Below are positions 8,486 to 17,331 of a DNA stretch of 64,000 nt, in pieces; the first letter of the stretch is position 1, and each line of letters begins with the position of its first letter. The stretch spans positions 62,001 through 126,000 of the forward strand of contig CAVZQZ010000009.1 of NCBI GenBank assembly GCA_963777565.1. Reading direction: 5' to 3'. Source of the DNA: CALMEC01 sp963777565. Lineage in GTDB: Bacteria; Actinomycetota; Thermoleophilia; Miltoncostaeales; Miltoncostaeaceae. Made by a program: the position numbers and the translations under genes. Below the pieces are notes generated by a model. It did no database searches. It worked only from the letters and a program-made list of their open reading frames with translations, and was not told the DNA's origin.

Positions 8486-9104
8486 GCGGTTCCGGAGGAG
8501 GCGGCGCGGCCGGCCGGCCGGGCCGGCGCAGATCGATGCGCGGCTCCTTCCCGGCGAGCAGGCGCCGGATGTTCGCGCGATGGCGCACGATCACGAGCAG
8601 CGACATGGCTCCGGCGAGCACGATGTACTCCCACGACGCGCCGAGCGCCGCGGCCAGCGGGGTGAACGCAGCGGCGGTGACGACGCTCGCCAGCGACGTG
8701 ATGCGGGTGATCAGGACGAGCACGAGCCACAAGGGCACGAGCAGCGCGCTCGCGAGCGGGAACAGACCGATCATCACGCCGGCGCCGGCCGCCACGCCCT
8801 TCCCGCCGCGAAAGCGCAGCCAGACCGGGAAGATCGCGCCCACCATCACCGCCGCGCCGACGAGGATCGGCCATGGATCGTCGGTCACAGCTCGTGCGAT
8901 GAGCACCGCCGCGGCGCTCTTGCCGATGTCGCACGCCGCCACGGCGATGCCCCACGACCGCCCGAGGTTGCGGAAGACGTTCGCCGCGCCGACGTTGCCG
9001 CTGCCGAGGGTGCGGATGTCGACGCCATTGAGGCGGCCGGCGATGTACCCGAAGGGGATCGAGCCGAGCAGGTACCCGACGACGAGCGCGAAGGCCTCGT
9101 TCAC
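8478..9104 (-). CDS. plsY: Acyl-phosphate:glycerol-3-phosphate acyltransferase PlsY
   Basis: GTG 9104 overlaps the pgsA stop (GTGA); 208 residues. PlsY motifs are clear: YLLGSIPFGYIAGR at the N-terminus, LGSGNVGAANVFR, and LRFRGGKGVAAGAGV, between five or six membrane segments. The enzyme acylates glycerol-3-phosphate from acyl-phosphate, the first step of phospholipid synthesis, in the cytoplasmic membrane. Pairing with pgsA, a later step in phospholipid synthesis, supports a membrane-lipid operon. The C-terminal tail is short and Pro-rich. Confidence 0.95.
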   Translation of the reverse strand: MNEAFALVVGYLLGSIPFGYIAGRLNGVDIRTLGSGNVGAANVFRNLGRSWGIAVAACDIGKSAAAVLIARAVTDDPWPILVGAAVMVGAIFPVWLRFRGGKGVAAGAGVMIGLFPLASALLVPLWLVLVLITRITSLASVVTAAAFTPLAAALGASWEYIVLAGAMSLLVIVRHRANIRRLLAGKEPRIDLRRPGRPAAPPPPEPHA

Positions 9105-9666
9105 TGACGGTTGAAGGTCTGCATCTCGCGGCCCTTTCCGGCGAACAGCCGGCGGCGGGCCATCATGAAGTAGTAGGCGCCGGACAGCACGGTGAGGACG
9201 AGCGCGACGTAGAGCAGGACGTCCTCGACGATCTGCGGCCCGCCCGGGGCGATGACGACCGCGAGCCAGACGCTCTGGCTGGCCATCTTCCACCGGCCCA
9301 GGCGACTGGCCGGGATGATCAGGTCCTCGCTCGCAGCGACCAGGCGCAGTCCGGTCACGGCGAACTCCCGGGTGATGATGATCATCGCGACCCACGCGGT
9401 GACCTCGCCGGTCTGGATCAGCGCGACGAGCGCACCGGTGACGAGCAGCTTGTCGGCGAGGCTGTCGAGGAAGGTGCCGAGAACCGTCACCTGACCGAGC
9501 GACCTGGCCATCCGGCCGTCGACCCAGTCGGTGAGCACCGCCGCGACCCACAGCGCGAACGCCCACCAGCGCCCCCCGGGATGGCATCCTCGTCGATGAG
9601 GAGCAGCACCATGAGTCCCGGGATAGCGACCACACGGGACCAGGTGACCGCCAGGGCCCCGTTCAT
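9101..9666 (-). CDS. pgsA: CDP-diacylglycerol-glycerol-3-phosphate 3-phosphatidyltransferase PgsA, frameshift at the C6 run 9572-9577
   Basis: The N-terminus from ATG 9666 reads WSRVVAIPGLMVLLLIDED, the usual PgsA beginning. The rest, including the CDP-alcohol phosphotransferase signature (DWVDG, MAR, GTFLDSLADK; pattern DxxDGxxAR...GxxxDxxxD), is in a frame one base away. The switch falls at a run of six C on the plus strand; one extra base gives about 188 residues, the normal length. PgsA makes phosphatidylglycerophosphate and is generally essential, so an assembly indel is more likely than a lost gene. Confidence 0.85.
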
Positions 9667-9738
9667 TGCGCCGGACGACACACGCGGATGATACGTGGGC
9701 GGGCGGAGAGTGCCGCAGCTCGGCCCCCTGCGGTCTCG

Positions 9739-9744
9739 TAGAAT
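9739..9744 (+). promoter_or_regulatory. Candidate -10 element (TAGAAT) upstream of the AAA+ gene
   Basis: TAGAAT lies 37 nt before the AAA+ ATG at 9782, in the 115-nt space between divergent pgsA and this gene. No convincing -35 box is visible. Confidence 0.3.
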
Positions 9745-9781
9745 TCCGCCCGACGACGCCCTCGCCGATCGGGATCGAGCC

Positions 9782-11317
9782 ATGCCACGCGAGCGACTTG
9801 AGCTGCTGACCGACGCCTTCGACCGGGCGCTCGCGTCGGACCGCGTCGCGGAGGCGGCCTCCATCGTGGAGCGGCTCTCACGCGCGTCCGACGACCCGAT
9901 CGCCGCCGCGCTGGTGCTGCGGATGCAGGGGCAGCTCGCCGCAGCGAAGGGCGACGACGCGGCGGCGGAGCGGTCCCTCGGCGAGGCGATCAGCCGGGCC
10001 CGCGAGGCGGGACGGCTGGATCTGCTGGCAGCCGGGTGGCTGGCGGACCTCGGCGGCGTTCGAATCCGCCGGGGCGACCTTGCCGGCGCCCGCGTCGCGC
10101 TGGAGGAGGCGACCGATCTCGCCGACCGCGTTCGCGGGGCCGACTGGGCCACCGTCCGGGCCATGCGCCTCCTCGCCCAGGTCCTGACCGGGCAAGGGGA
10201 GCACGCCGCGGCGGCCGACACGCTGGGCCGCGCGGTCACGGCGGCCGCCGGAAGTCGTCCAGTCGACCAGGACGTCACCGCAGCGGTTCGGCGCGAATGG
10301 ACCGAGGCGCTCCAGGCAGCGGGCAGGCCGGACGAGGCGCGCGCGGTTGGCGCGGGAGGCTCACCGGCCGGCGAGGCCACGGGTGGCGTCGTTCCGGAGC
10401 CGACGCCCGAGGAGCGAAAGCGGGAGCTCGATGCGGCGATGGCCGAGCTCATGGCGCTCGTGGGCCTGACGGACGTCAAGGCTGAGGTCGACCGGCTCGT
10501 CGACCTGCTCGCCGTGCAGGGGCGGCGCAGGGCCGCGGGGAAGCGCGTGCCCGAGGTGGGCCTGCATCTGGTCTTCGTGGGGCCGCCCGGCACAGGCAAG
10601 ACCACCGTGGCGCGGTTGATCGGACGGATCTACCGGGGCCTCGGCGTGCTGAAGTCGGGGCACCTGATCGAGACGGACCGTGCGGGCCTCGTCGCCGGGT
10701 ACATCGGCCAGACCGCCCTGAAGGTCGACAAGATCGTGGGGGAGGCACTCGACGGCGTGCTCTTCATCGACGAGGCCTACGCGCTCGAGACCGGGAGCGA
10801 CCAGGACTTCGGCGACGAGGCGATCGCTGCGCTGCTCAAGAGGATGGAGGACGAGCGTGAGCGCCTCGCGGCCGTGCTGGCCGGATACGACCAGCCGATG
10901 CAGCGGATGCTGGACAGCAACCCGGGTCTGCGAAGCCGGTTCCCGACGATCCTGCAGTTCCCGGCCTACACCGCCGACGAGCTCGCCCAGATCTTCCGTC
11001 AGATGATCGGCAAGTACGACTACGTGCTGTCACCGGCGGCGGACCGCCACCTCGTCGAGGTGTGCGCGCGCATGATTGCCGGCGCGGGACCGAACTTCGG
11101 CAACGCCCGAGAGGTACGCAACCTCTTCGAGGACGCGGTGGCCGCGCACGCGCAACGGGCCGCCGACGACCAGGCGGTGGACCTCTCGACGCTCGAGCCC
11201 CAGGACCTCGTCTGGCCACCACCCGGAAGTCCCGAGGCGGCGGCGGAGCGGGCCGCTCGCGCAGCCGAGGGCGCACCGCCCGTGACGGCGCCGTCGAGCG
11301 CCGCCGGCTCGGCGTAA
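9782..11317 (+). CDS. CbbX/EccA-type AAA+ ATPase with helical TPR-like N-terminal region
   Basis: 511 residues from ATG 9782. Residues 1 to about 200 are Ala-rich helices resembling TPR repeats (AAAERSLGEAISRAREAGR, ADTLGRAVTAAAGSR). The C-terminal half is an AAA+ module: LVGLTDVKAEVDRLV, Walker A GPPGTGKTT, AGYIGQTALKVDKIV, Walker B GVLFIDEAYAL, then SRFPTILQFPAYTADEL. This is the CbbX/SpoVK/EccA group. EccA works with type VII secretion and CbbX with Rubisco, but neither system is present nearby, so the partner is unknown. A cytoplasmic remodelling role is inferred. Confidence 0.85.
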   Translation: MPRERLELLTDAFDRALASDRVAEAASIVERLSRASDDPIAAALVLRMQGQLAAAKGDDAAAERSLGEAISRAREAGRLDLLAAGWLADLGGVRIRRGDLAGARVALEEATDLADRVRGADWATVRAMRLLAQVLTGQGEHAAAADTLGRAVTAAAGSRPVDQDVTAAVRREWTEALQAAGRPDEARAVGAGGSPAGEATGGVVPEPTPEERKRELDAAMAELMALVGLTDVKAEVDRLVDLLAVQGRRRAAGKRVPEVGLHLVFVGPPGTGKTTVARLIGRIYRGLGVLKSGHLIETDRAGLVAGYIGQTALKVDKIVGEALDGVLFIDEAYALETGSDQDFGDEAIAALLKRMEDERERLAAVLAGYDQPMQRMLDSNPGLRSRFPTILQFPAYTADELAQIFRQMIGKYDYVLSPAADRHLVEVCARMIAGAGPNFGNAREVRNLFEDAVAAHAQRAADDQAVDLSTLEPQDLVWPPPGSPEAAAERAARAAEGAPPVTAPSSAAGSA

Positions 11318-11463
11318 CTCCCGGCGTTACCGGACGAAGCCGCTTCGGTGACCCGCGGCACTCCAGTTTCGCGGCGGTCCTGCCGATGTTGCGTACGAAC
11401 TCGCGACACTCAGCCGTGCGCCACGGGAAGGGACGCCTTCGCGCGCGTCGAACGAAAGCGGCG

Positions 11464-12279
11464 ATGCCACCAGACGCACACACCTTGGCCGAGCGGCTCC
11501 GGCGGGACTACGAGTCCTTCAGTCCCGCCCAGCAAGCGCTCGCGCGGTACCTGGTCGACCACCTCCCGGAACTGCCGCTCCTGTCGGCTCATGAGGTCGC
11601 GCACGCTGCTCACTGCAGCCCGGCCACGGTCGTTCGCTTCGCGCAAGCCCTCGGCTACACGGGGTACCCCGACCTGCAACGGACGGTCCGCGCCGCCCAG
11701 CGGCCCGCGCTTCCGCCGAGGCGGGCAGGGCAGCTCGGACTCTTCGCCGGCGGCGAGGGCCTCGAGCATGCGTTCGCAGCCGACCACCTGGCCCTCGACG
11801 ACGCCCTCGCACGCCTCGGGCGCGACGGCATCGCACCGCTGGCGGCGACGCTCGCCGGTCGGACCCCGCTCGTGCTTGCCGGCGAGGGACACGCCCGGCC
11901 GGTGATCGCCCTCATCGAGGAGCGGGTGGAGCGCGCGGGACGGGCGGTGCTCGTCGTCGAGAGCCTCGAGCCGCGGTTCCGTGCCCGCCTCGGCGCGCTG
12001 GAGCGCACGGCCGGAGTCCTCGCCGTCGCGGTGGGACGTGAGACCGCGGTCGCCGACGCGGCGCTGCAGGCGGCCCGCACCGCCGGCATCCCGGCGGTTG
12101 GCCTCGTCGACTCCAGCCTCTCTCCGGTGGCGCGTGCGCCCGTGTCGCTGGTGGTGCCCGCCGACGAGCGGGGCGGGGCGCCCGGTCTCGTCGCCTTCAT
12201 CGCGATCGCACAGGCCCTCGCCGACGGGCTCGCCCCGACGGCGACGCCAAGCCGGCAGCTGGCAGCCGTCGGCGCCTGA
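11464..12279 (+). CDS. MurR/RpiR-family transcriptional regulator
   Basis: 271 residues from ATG 11464. The N-terminal HTH_6 domain shows the family pattern FSPAQQALARYLVDH, LLSAHEVAHAAHCSPATVVRFAQALGYTGYPDLQ. A C-terminal SIS-like sugar-phosphate-binding region follows (PLVLAGEGHARPVIALIEERV, ERTAGVLAVAVGRET, IPAVGLVDS). Such proteins usually sense a phosphosugar. It lies just upstream of pdxS on the same strand, but nothing in the sequence shows that it controls that gene. Confidence 0.85.
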   Translation: MPPDAHTLAERLRRDYESFSPAQQALARYLVDHLPELPLLSAHEVAHAAHCSPATVVRFAQALGYTGYPDLQRTVRAAQRPALPPRRAGQLGLFAGGEGLEHAFAADHLALDDALARLGRDGIAPLAATLAGRTPLVLAGEGHARPVIALIEERVERAGRAVLVVESLEPRFRARLGALERTAGVLAVAVGRETAVADAALQAARTAGIPAVGLVDSSLSPVARAPVSLVVPADERGGAPGLVAFIAIAQALADGLAPTATPSRQLAAVGA

Positions 12280-12329
12280 GCGCGCCGCCGGGTCCCGTCG
12301 TCCCGGGCGGCCATCGACCCCCCGTCGGT

Positions 12330-12335
12330 TACAAT
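12330..12335 (+). promoter_or_regulatory. Candidate -10 element (TACAAT) for pdxS
   Basis: TACAAT preceded by CGGT lies 35 nt before the likely TTG start of pdxS (12371). No consensus -35 is visible at 17 nt. Confidence 0.4.
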
Positions 12336-12370
12336 CGGCGGGTACGGCCGTCGACCAGGGAGCGCAGGCT

Positions 12371-13277
12371 TTGTCGCAGGATCAGACGCCCGACGGGCGC
12401 ACCGGCACCATGCGGGTCAAGGCGGGGCTCGCGCAGATGCTCAAAGGCGGGGTCATCATGGATGTCACCACCCCGGAGCAGGCGCGTATCGCCGAGGACG
12501 CGGGCGCGTGCGCGGTGATGGCACTCGAGCGGATCCCGGCCGACATCCGTGCCGCCGGCGGGGTCGCACGCATGAGCGACCCGACCGTCATCCGCGCGAT
12601 CCAGGAGACGGTCAGCATCCCCGTCATGGCCAAGTGCCGCATCGGGCACTTCGTCGAGGCGCAGATCCTGCAGTCGCTCGAGATCGACTACATCGACGAG
12701 AGCGAGGTGCTGACCCCCGCCGACGAGTCGAACCACGTCGACAAGCACGCGTTCACGGTGCCGTTCGTCTGCGGCGCGACCGACCTCGGCGAGGCGCTCC
12801 GCCGGATCGCCGAAGGGGCCGCGATGATCCGCACCAAGGGCGAGGCCGGCACCGGCAACGTCGTCGAGGCCGTGCGTCACATGCGCACGATCCGCGGCGG
12901 AGATCGCCCGGCTCACGTCGATGGCCCCCGAGGAGCGGTACGCGGCGGCAAAGGAGCTGCGCGCGCCGTACGAACTCGTCGATCAGGTTGCCCGTGACGG
13001 GAGGCTCCCAGTCGTCAACTTCTCCGCGGGCGGGGTCGCGACACCGGCGGACGCGGCGCTCATGATGCAGCTCGGCGCCGACGGCGTGTTCGTGGGCAGC
13101 GGCATCTACAAGAGCGAGGATCCGGCTCCCCGGGCCCGCGCGATCGTGGAGGCCGTCACGCACTTCGACGACCCCGACGTGCTGGCGCGAGTGTCGAGTG
13201 GCCTGGGCGAGGCGATGGTCGGTATCGGCATGGAGACGATCGCGCCGGCGCAACTGCTGAACACCCGAGGCTCGTGA
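12371..13277 (+). CDS. pdxS: Pyridoxal 5'-phosphate synthase lyase subunit PdxS, frameshift near 12896-12902
   Basis: PdxS joins ribose-5-phosphate (or ribulose-5-phosphate), glyceraldehyde-3-phosphate and ammonia from PdxT into PLP. Clear motifs are TMRVKAGLAQMLKGGVIMDV, catalytic-lysine strand IPVMAKCRIGHFVEAQIL, YIDESEVLTPADE, FVCGATDLGEALRRI, then VVNFSAGGVATPADAALMM and GSGIYKSEDP. The first part ends at HMRTIRGG and the gene continues in the +1 frame as EIARLTSMAPEERY; removing one G from GGCGG gives 301 residues, the usual length. The TTG start at 12371 is chosen because ATG 12410 would lose only a short non-conserved tail; both are possible. It is coupled to pdxT by GTGA overlap. Confidence 0.9.
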
Positions 13278-13907
13278 TCGGACGGCCGAAGGTCGGCGTC
13301 CTGGCCGTCCAGGGGGCGTTCGTCGAGCACGAGCAGGCGCTGCGCGACGTCGGGGCGGAGCACGGTTCGGGTGCGCATGCCCGATCAGCTCGCCGACCTC
13401 GACGGGCTGGTGATCCCGGGAGGGGAGAGCACGACCTTCGGGTTGGTCGCCGAGCGCTCCGAGCTGCTGCCGGCGCTGCGCGCGGCGGTGAGCGACGGTC
13501 TGCCGGTCTTCGGCACGTGCGCCGGGCTCATCATGCTGGCCGAGGCGACCACCGCAGGCCCCCAGCCGCTGATCGGCGGCATGGACATCGTGGTCCGCCG
13601 GAACGCGTTCGGACGACAGGTGGCCTCGTTCGAGGCCGAGATTCCGGTCACGGGGCTCGGCGAGCCGGCGGTGCCCGCCGTGTTCATCCGCGCGCCGTGG
13701 ATCGAGCGGGCCGGGGCCGGGGTCGAGGTGCTCGCGACGTGTCGCGGCCAGGCCGTCGCCGCCCGTCAGGGGCAGCTGCTCGTCACCGCGTTCCACCCGG
13801 AGCTCACCGAGGACCGCAGGCTGCATGCGCTGTTCGTGGACATGGTGCGGGCACGGCGCGACCGTGCCGGCAGAGGGGAAGGAGCGGTACGTGTCAGGGC
13901 ACAGTAA
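13274..13907 (+). CDS. pdxT: Pyridoxal 5'-phosphate synthase glutaminase subunit PdxT, frameshift near 13364-13370
   Basis: GTG 13274 overlaps the pdxS stop. The N-terminus KVGVLAVQGAFVEHEQAL is typical, then the frame moves by +1 at CACGGTTCGG and continues RVRMPDQLADLDGLVIPGGESTTFG. The glutaminase nucleophile is the Cys in FGTCAGLIMLA and the His/Glu pair is in TAFHPELTED. Removing one base gives about 210 residues. PdxT hydrolyses glutamine and passes ammonia to PdxS in a shared complex. The 3' end overlaps yebC by 17 nt. Confidence 0.9.
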
Positions 13908-14641
13908 ATGGGCGACCATCAAGCGCAAGAAGGGCGCGGCGGACGCGAAGCGGGGTCAGCTGTTCTCGAAGCTCTCGCGGGCGATCATCGTCGCGGCCAA
14001 GGAGGGCGGGGGCGACCCCGAGTCCAACGCGACCCTCGCCAACGCCATCCAGAAGGCGCGCGACGCATCGATGCCCAAGGACAACATCGAGCGCGCCATC
14101 CAACGCGGGCGCCGGCGGCGCCGACGGCGAGGCCTACGAGGCGATCCTCTACGAGGGCTACGGGCCGGGGGGCGTCGCCATCATCTGCACCATCCTCACG
14201 GACAACCGCAACCGCACCGCCAGCGACGTGCGGTACATCTTCACGAAGAACGGCGGGTCGCTCGGCACGCCGGGCAGCGTGGCCTGGCAGTTCGATCGCA
14301 AGGGCATCCTCCTGGTCGACGCCGACGGGGTGGACGAGGAGCAGCTCATGGATGTCGCGCTCGAGGCGGGCGCCGAGGACATCGCCGAGGACGGCACCCA
14401 GTGGCAGATCACCACGGAGCCGACCGAGCTCACGGCCGTGCGGACGGCGCTCGACGAGGCGGGCATCGCCTACGCCTCGGCGGAGCTCTCGATGGTCCCG
14501 AAGACCACGGTGTCCCCGGACGAGAAGGAGGCGCGACAGCTCCTACGGCTGATCGACGCGCTCGAGGACAACGACGACGTGCAAGACGTCTACGCCAATT
14601 TCGACATCAGCGAAGAGGTCCTGGAAGCCGTCGCAGGGTAA
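13891..14641 (+). CDS. yebC: YebC/TACO1-family protein, frameshift at 14107-14110
   Basis: GTG 13891 after GGGGAAGGAG; the protein begins SGHSKWATIKRKKGAADAKR, the family signature. The first part runs to NIERAIQRG, and the remainder (GGADGEAYEAILYEGYGPGG, TDNRNRTASDVRYIFTKNGG) lies in the +1 frame; dropping one G from GGG at 14107-14109 gives 249 residues, the family length. YebC proteins bind DNA or ribosomes, with roles in transcription control and in easing stalls at proline runs. Position before ruvC-ruvA-ruvB is the classic bacterial arrangement. Confidence 0.9.
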
Positions 14642-14665
14642 CCCCTGAGGCTCGGGAGCCCCGCG

Positions 14666-15139
14666 CTACCAGGTGCAGCCAGGCCCGCAGGTCCGCGCGA
14701 CCTGAAGGGCGTCGCTCCGGCTGTAGGTGAACGTCGTGCCGGAAGCCGACATGGTCGAGAGGACGTAGCTCTGGTCGCTCGGCACGGTCAACGCCACCTG
14801 ATTGGCGGCAGCCGATGCCGCGCCGTTCACCCAGACGATGTTGGGCTCGATCTGCGCGACCGCGCCCACCCCGCCTGCGAAGCTCTGGGCGCTTGTGAAG
14901 AGCGACTCCATCGCGAGCGCGCCGCTCTGGAGGAGCGACTTCGCGCTCTCGTCCTCGGCCAGGTGCCGCGACCCGACCACGCCGGTCCCAGCAGCCTTTG
15001 ACGAGGACTGGGTCCCGCCATTGCCACCCTGTCCGAACGTGAGATAGCCGACGATCGCCAGGATCGCGATCACCACCAGGCCGACCAGCTTTCCCCGATC
15101 ACGCAAGATTCCGCTCACGCCTGCTCCTCGGCTCACCAT
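14666..15139 (-). CDS. Hypothetical single-pass membrane protein with pilin-like C-terminal segment
   Basis: 157 residues. One membrane helix near the N-terminus (LVGLVVIAILAIVGYLTFG) is followed by a Ser/Gly-rich linker and an outer domain ending NIVWVNGAASAAANQVALTV...SASGTTFTYSRSDALQVARTCGPGCTW. That last block resembles the outer domain of type II secretion or pilin-like proteins (WVNG, ASGTTFTYS), but there is no prepilin peptidase site, so this is only a resemblance. The two closing Cys may form a disulfide. It lies between and opposite to yebC and ruvC. Confidence 0.6.
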   Translation of the reverse strand: MVSRGAGVSGILRDRGKLVGLVVIAILAIVGYLTFGQGGNGGTQSSSKAAGTGVVGSRHLAEDESAKSLLQSGALAMESLFTSAQSFAGGVGAVAQIEPNIVWVNGAASAAANQVALTVPSDQSYVLSTMSASGTTFTYSRSDALQVARTCGPGCTW

Positions 15140-15200
15140 CGTCCCACCTTCATCGGCGGTGGCTGGCCGCCACTTGAGAAGCCGCAGCCGCAGCCGACGC

Positions 15201-15206
15201 TACGCT
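15201..15206 (+). promoter_or_regulatory. Candidate -10 element (TACGCT) for the ruvCAB genes
   Basis: TACGCT lies 9 nt before ATG 15216 (6 nt before GTG 15213), a spacing that would give a leaderless transcript. No clear -35 box is seen. Confidence 0.3.
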
Positions 15207-15215
15207 GGTGAGGTG

Positions 15216-15704
15216 ATGATCCTCGGCATCGACCCCGGACTCGCCTCGACCGGATGGGCGCTCGTTGAGCGCAATGGCTCGCATCTGCGCACCGTCGACT
15301 GCGGGACGCTGCGCACGAGCCCGCGCACACCCCACGCCGAGCGCCTCCGGACTCTGTTCGACGGGGTAAGCGAGGTCCTGCGGCGCGGAGCCGTCGGCGG
15401 CGCAGCGGTGGAGTCGTGGTTCATCCATCCGGTCAGCAAGGCGGCGATGGGGATGGCCGAGGCCCGCGGGGCGGTGCTCGTCGCAATCGCCTCCGCGGGC
15501 GTTCAGGTCGTGGAGTACCCGCCGACGGAGATCAAGCTCGCCGTGACCGGCAGCGGCCGCGCCGACAAGAATCAGGTTCGGGCCATGGTCACCCGCCTCA
15601 CCGGACACGATGCCCCCGGCGACCACGCCGCCGATGCGATCGCGGCCGCGATCTGCTTCCTGCACCGCGAACCCCTCCGGGCCGCCATCCGCAACGCGCA
15701 GTAA
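15216..15704 (+). CDS. ruvC: Crossover junction endodeoxyribonuclease RuvC
   Basis: 162 residues. Starts MILGIDPGLASTGWALVE with the first catalytic Asp in GIDPG; further acidic residues in AAVESWFIH and APGDHAADAIAAAICF complete the RNase-H-like active site. RuvC cuts Holliday junctions symmetrically in the cytoplasm, working with RuvAB, which follow directly. The ATG at 15216 is preferred, though GTG 15213 is also possible. Confidence 0.95.
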   Translation: MILGIDPGLASTGWALVERNGSHLRTVDCGTLRTSPRTPHAERLRTLFDGVSEVLRRGAVGGAAVESWFIHPVSKAAMGMAEARGAVLVAIASAGVQVVEYPPTEIKLAVTGSGRADKNQVRAMVTRLTGHDAPGDHAADAIAAAICFLHREPLRAAIRNAQ

Positions 15705-15727
15705 CCTCGCCGGGTGGAGGGTGACCG

Positions 15728-16312
15728 TTGATCCGTTCGGTACGGGGCCGTCTCGCCGCGGTCGAGCCGGATGCCGCCGTCGTCGAGGTCGGCGGCGTCG
15801 GCCTGCTCGTGCGCTGCTCGGCGACCACCGCCCGCGCGTTGCCACCGGTCGGGCACGACGTCTCGCTCACCACCTCTCTGGTGGTCCGCGAGGATGCCCT
15901 CGACCTCTACGGCTTCGCGACGGCCGGCGAGCGCGAGCTCTTCGAGGCGTTCATCTCGGTGAGCGGCGTCGGGCCCCGCATGGGCCTTGCGATCTGCGGC
16001 GTCGACGAGCCCGACGGGCTGCGGCTCGCGGTCGCCCGGGGCGACGTCGCGAAGATCCAGCTGGCCCAGGGCGTCGGCAAGCGGACCGCCGAGCGGGTGG
16101 TGCTGGAGCTGCGCGGGAAGATGGGGGAGCTCGCCACCGCGAACGGCGCCGCCAGGGTGCTGAGCGACGCCGACCACTTCATGTCGGCGCGTGACGGGCT
16201 CGTGGGCCTCGGCTTCAAGCAGGAGGAGGCGGAGGCCGCGCTGGCCGACGCGCCGGCGGGAGCCTCCGCCGAGGAGCTTCTGCGCCACGGCCTCGCGAGG
16301 CTGCGCCGGTGA
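15728..16312 (+). CDS. ruvA: Holliday junction branch migration protein RuvA
   Basis: TTG start at 15728 behind GGAGGGTGACCG; 194 residues. The OB-fold N-terminus (MIRSVRGRLAAVEPDAAVVEVGG) is followed by helix-hairpin-helix motifs (SVSGVGPRMGLAI, LAQGVGKRTAERVVLEL) and a C-terminal RuvB-binding domain (ALGFKQ-type GLGFKQEEAEAAL). RuvA tetramers bind four-way junctions and load RuvB. Its stop overlaps the ruvB GTG. Confidence 0.95.
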   Translation: MIRSVRGRLAAVEPDAAVVEVGGVGLLVRCSATTARALPPVGHDVSLTTSLVVREDALDLYGFATAGERELFEAFISVSGVGPRMGLAICGVDEPDGLRLAVARGDVAKIQLAQGVGKRTAERVVLELRGKMGELATANGAARVLSDADHFMSARDGLVGLGFKQEEAEAALADAPAGASAEELLRHGLARLRR

Positions 16313-17331
16313 GCGACGAGCGGCTGCAGAATCCCGACGACATCCCCGGCGAGGACGAGCTCGACCGCTCGCTTCGGCCGCGCAACCTGGCGTCGTTTGT
16401 CGGCCAGCCGGCGGTGAAGGAGAAGCTCGGGATCTTCCTCCAGGCCGCCAGGCAGCGCGGGGAGGCGCTCGACCACGTGCTGCTCGCCGGTCCGCCGGGA
16501 CTTGGCAAGACGTCGCTCGCGTCGATCCTGGCGGCTGAGATGGGCGTCGGCTTTCACCAGACGAGCGGGCCGGTGCTGGAGAAGAAGGGCGACCTGGCGG
16601 CGGTGCTCACTCAGCTCGGCGAGCACGACGTGCTCTTCATCGACGAGATCCACCGGCTGAACCGGTCGATCGAGGAGACGCTGTACCCGGCGATGGAGGA
16701 CTTCCAGCTCGACGTGATGCTCGGGCAGGGCCCGTCCGCCCGGGCTCTTCGGCTCGACCTCCCGCGGTTCACGCTGGTCGGTGCGACCACCCGAAGCGGC
16801 CTGCTCGCCGGACCGCTGCGCGACCGCTTCGGCGTGGTGGAACGGCTCGACTACTACCAGGCGTCGGAGCTCGCCGAGATCATCGTCCGGTCCGCCGGCC
16901 TGCTCGGCGTCGCGATCGACGAGGACGGGGCCGCCACCCTCGCCGGGCGCTCCCGCGGCACCCCACGCATCGCGAACCGGCTTCTGCGCCGTGTCCGCGA
17001 CGTGGTCGAGGTCCGCGGCCACGACCGCATCGACTCACAGGTCGCCGAGGACTCGCTCTCCCTGCTCGAGGTCGACTCCCGCGGTCTCGACGAGCTCGAC
17101 CGGAAGATCCTGCGCATCCTGTGCGAGACGTTCGAGGGGCGGCCCGTCGGGCTCGGCACGCTCGCCGACGCCGTCGGGGAGTCCGCCGACACCATCGAGG
17201 ACGTCTACGAGCCGTACCTGCTCCAGGAGGGGCTCATCCAGCGCACGCCGCGGGGCCGGCAGGGCACCGCGCGCGCGTTCCGCCACCTCGGCCTGGCCCC
17301 GACCGGCGGAGCGCAGCAGGGCCTGTTCTAG
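16309..17331 (+). CDS. ruvB: Holliday junction ATP-dependent helicase RuvB
   Basis: 340 residues, GTG start inside the ruvA stop. Walker A GPPGLGKTS, Walker B DVLFIDEIHRLN, sensor GATTRSGLLAGPLRDRFG with the arginine finger, and a C-terminal winged helix ending QRTPRGRQGTARAFRHLGL. RuvB hexamers pump DNA through the RuvA-bound junction. The 3' end meets the convergent HPr-EI gene with a 4-nt overlap. Confidence 0.97.
   Translation: MSDERLQNPDDIPGEDELDRSLRPRNLASFVGQPAVKEKLGIFLQAARQRGEALDHVLLAGPPGLGKTSLASILAAEMGVGFHQTSGPVLEKKGDLAAVLTQLGEHDVLFIDEIHRLNRSIEETLYPAMEDFQLDVMLGQGPSARALRLDLPRFTLVGATTRSGLLAGPLRDRFGVVERLDYYQASELAEIIVRSAGLLGVAIDEDGAATLAGRSRGTPRIANRLLRRVRDVVEVRGHDRIDSQVAEDSLSLLEVDSRGLDELDRKILRILCETFEGRPVGLGTLADAVGESADTIEDVYEPYLLQEGLIQRTPRGRQGTARAFRHLGLAPTGGAQQGLF

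Noticed and set aside
9101..9538. Short PgsA starting at 9538 (145 residues)
   Set aside because: It would lack the N-terminal helix; the missing part is found in the adjacent frame upstream, so a frameshift explains it better.
10045..10065. tRNA T-loop-like GTTCGAATC inside the AAA+ gene
   Set aside because: No acceptor, D or anticodon arms around it; coincidence in coding sequence.
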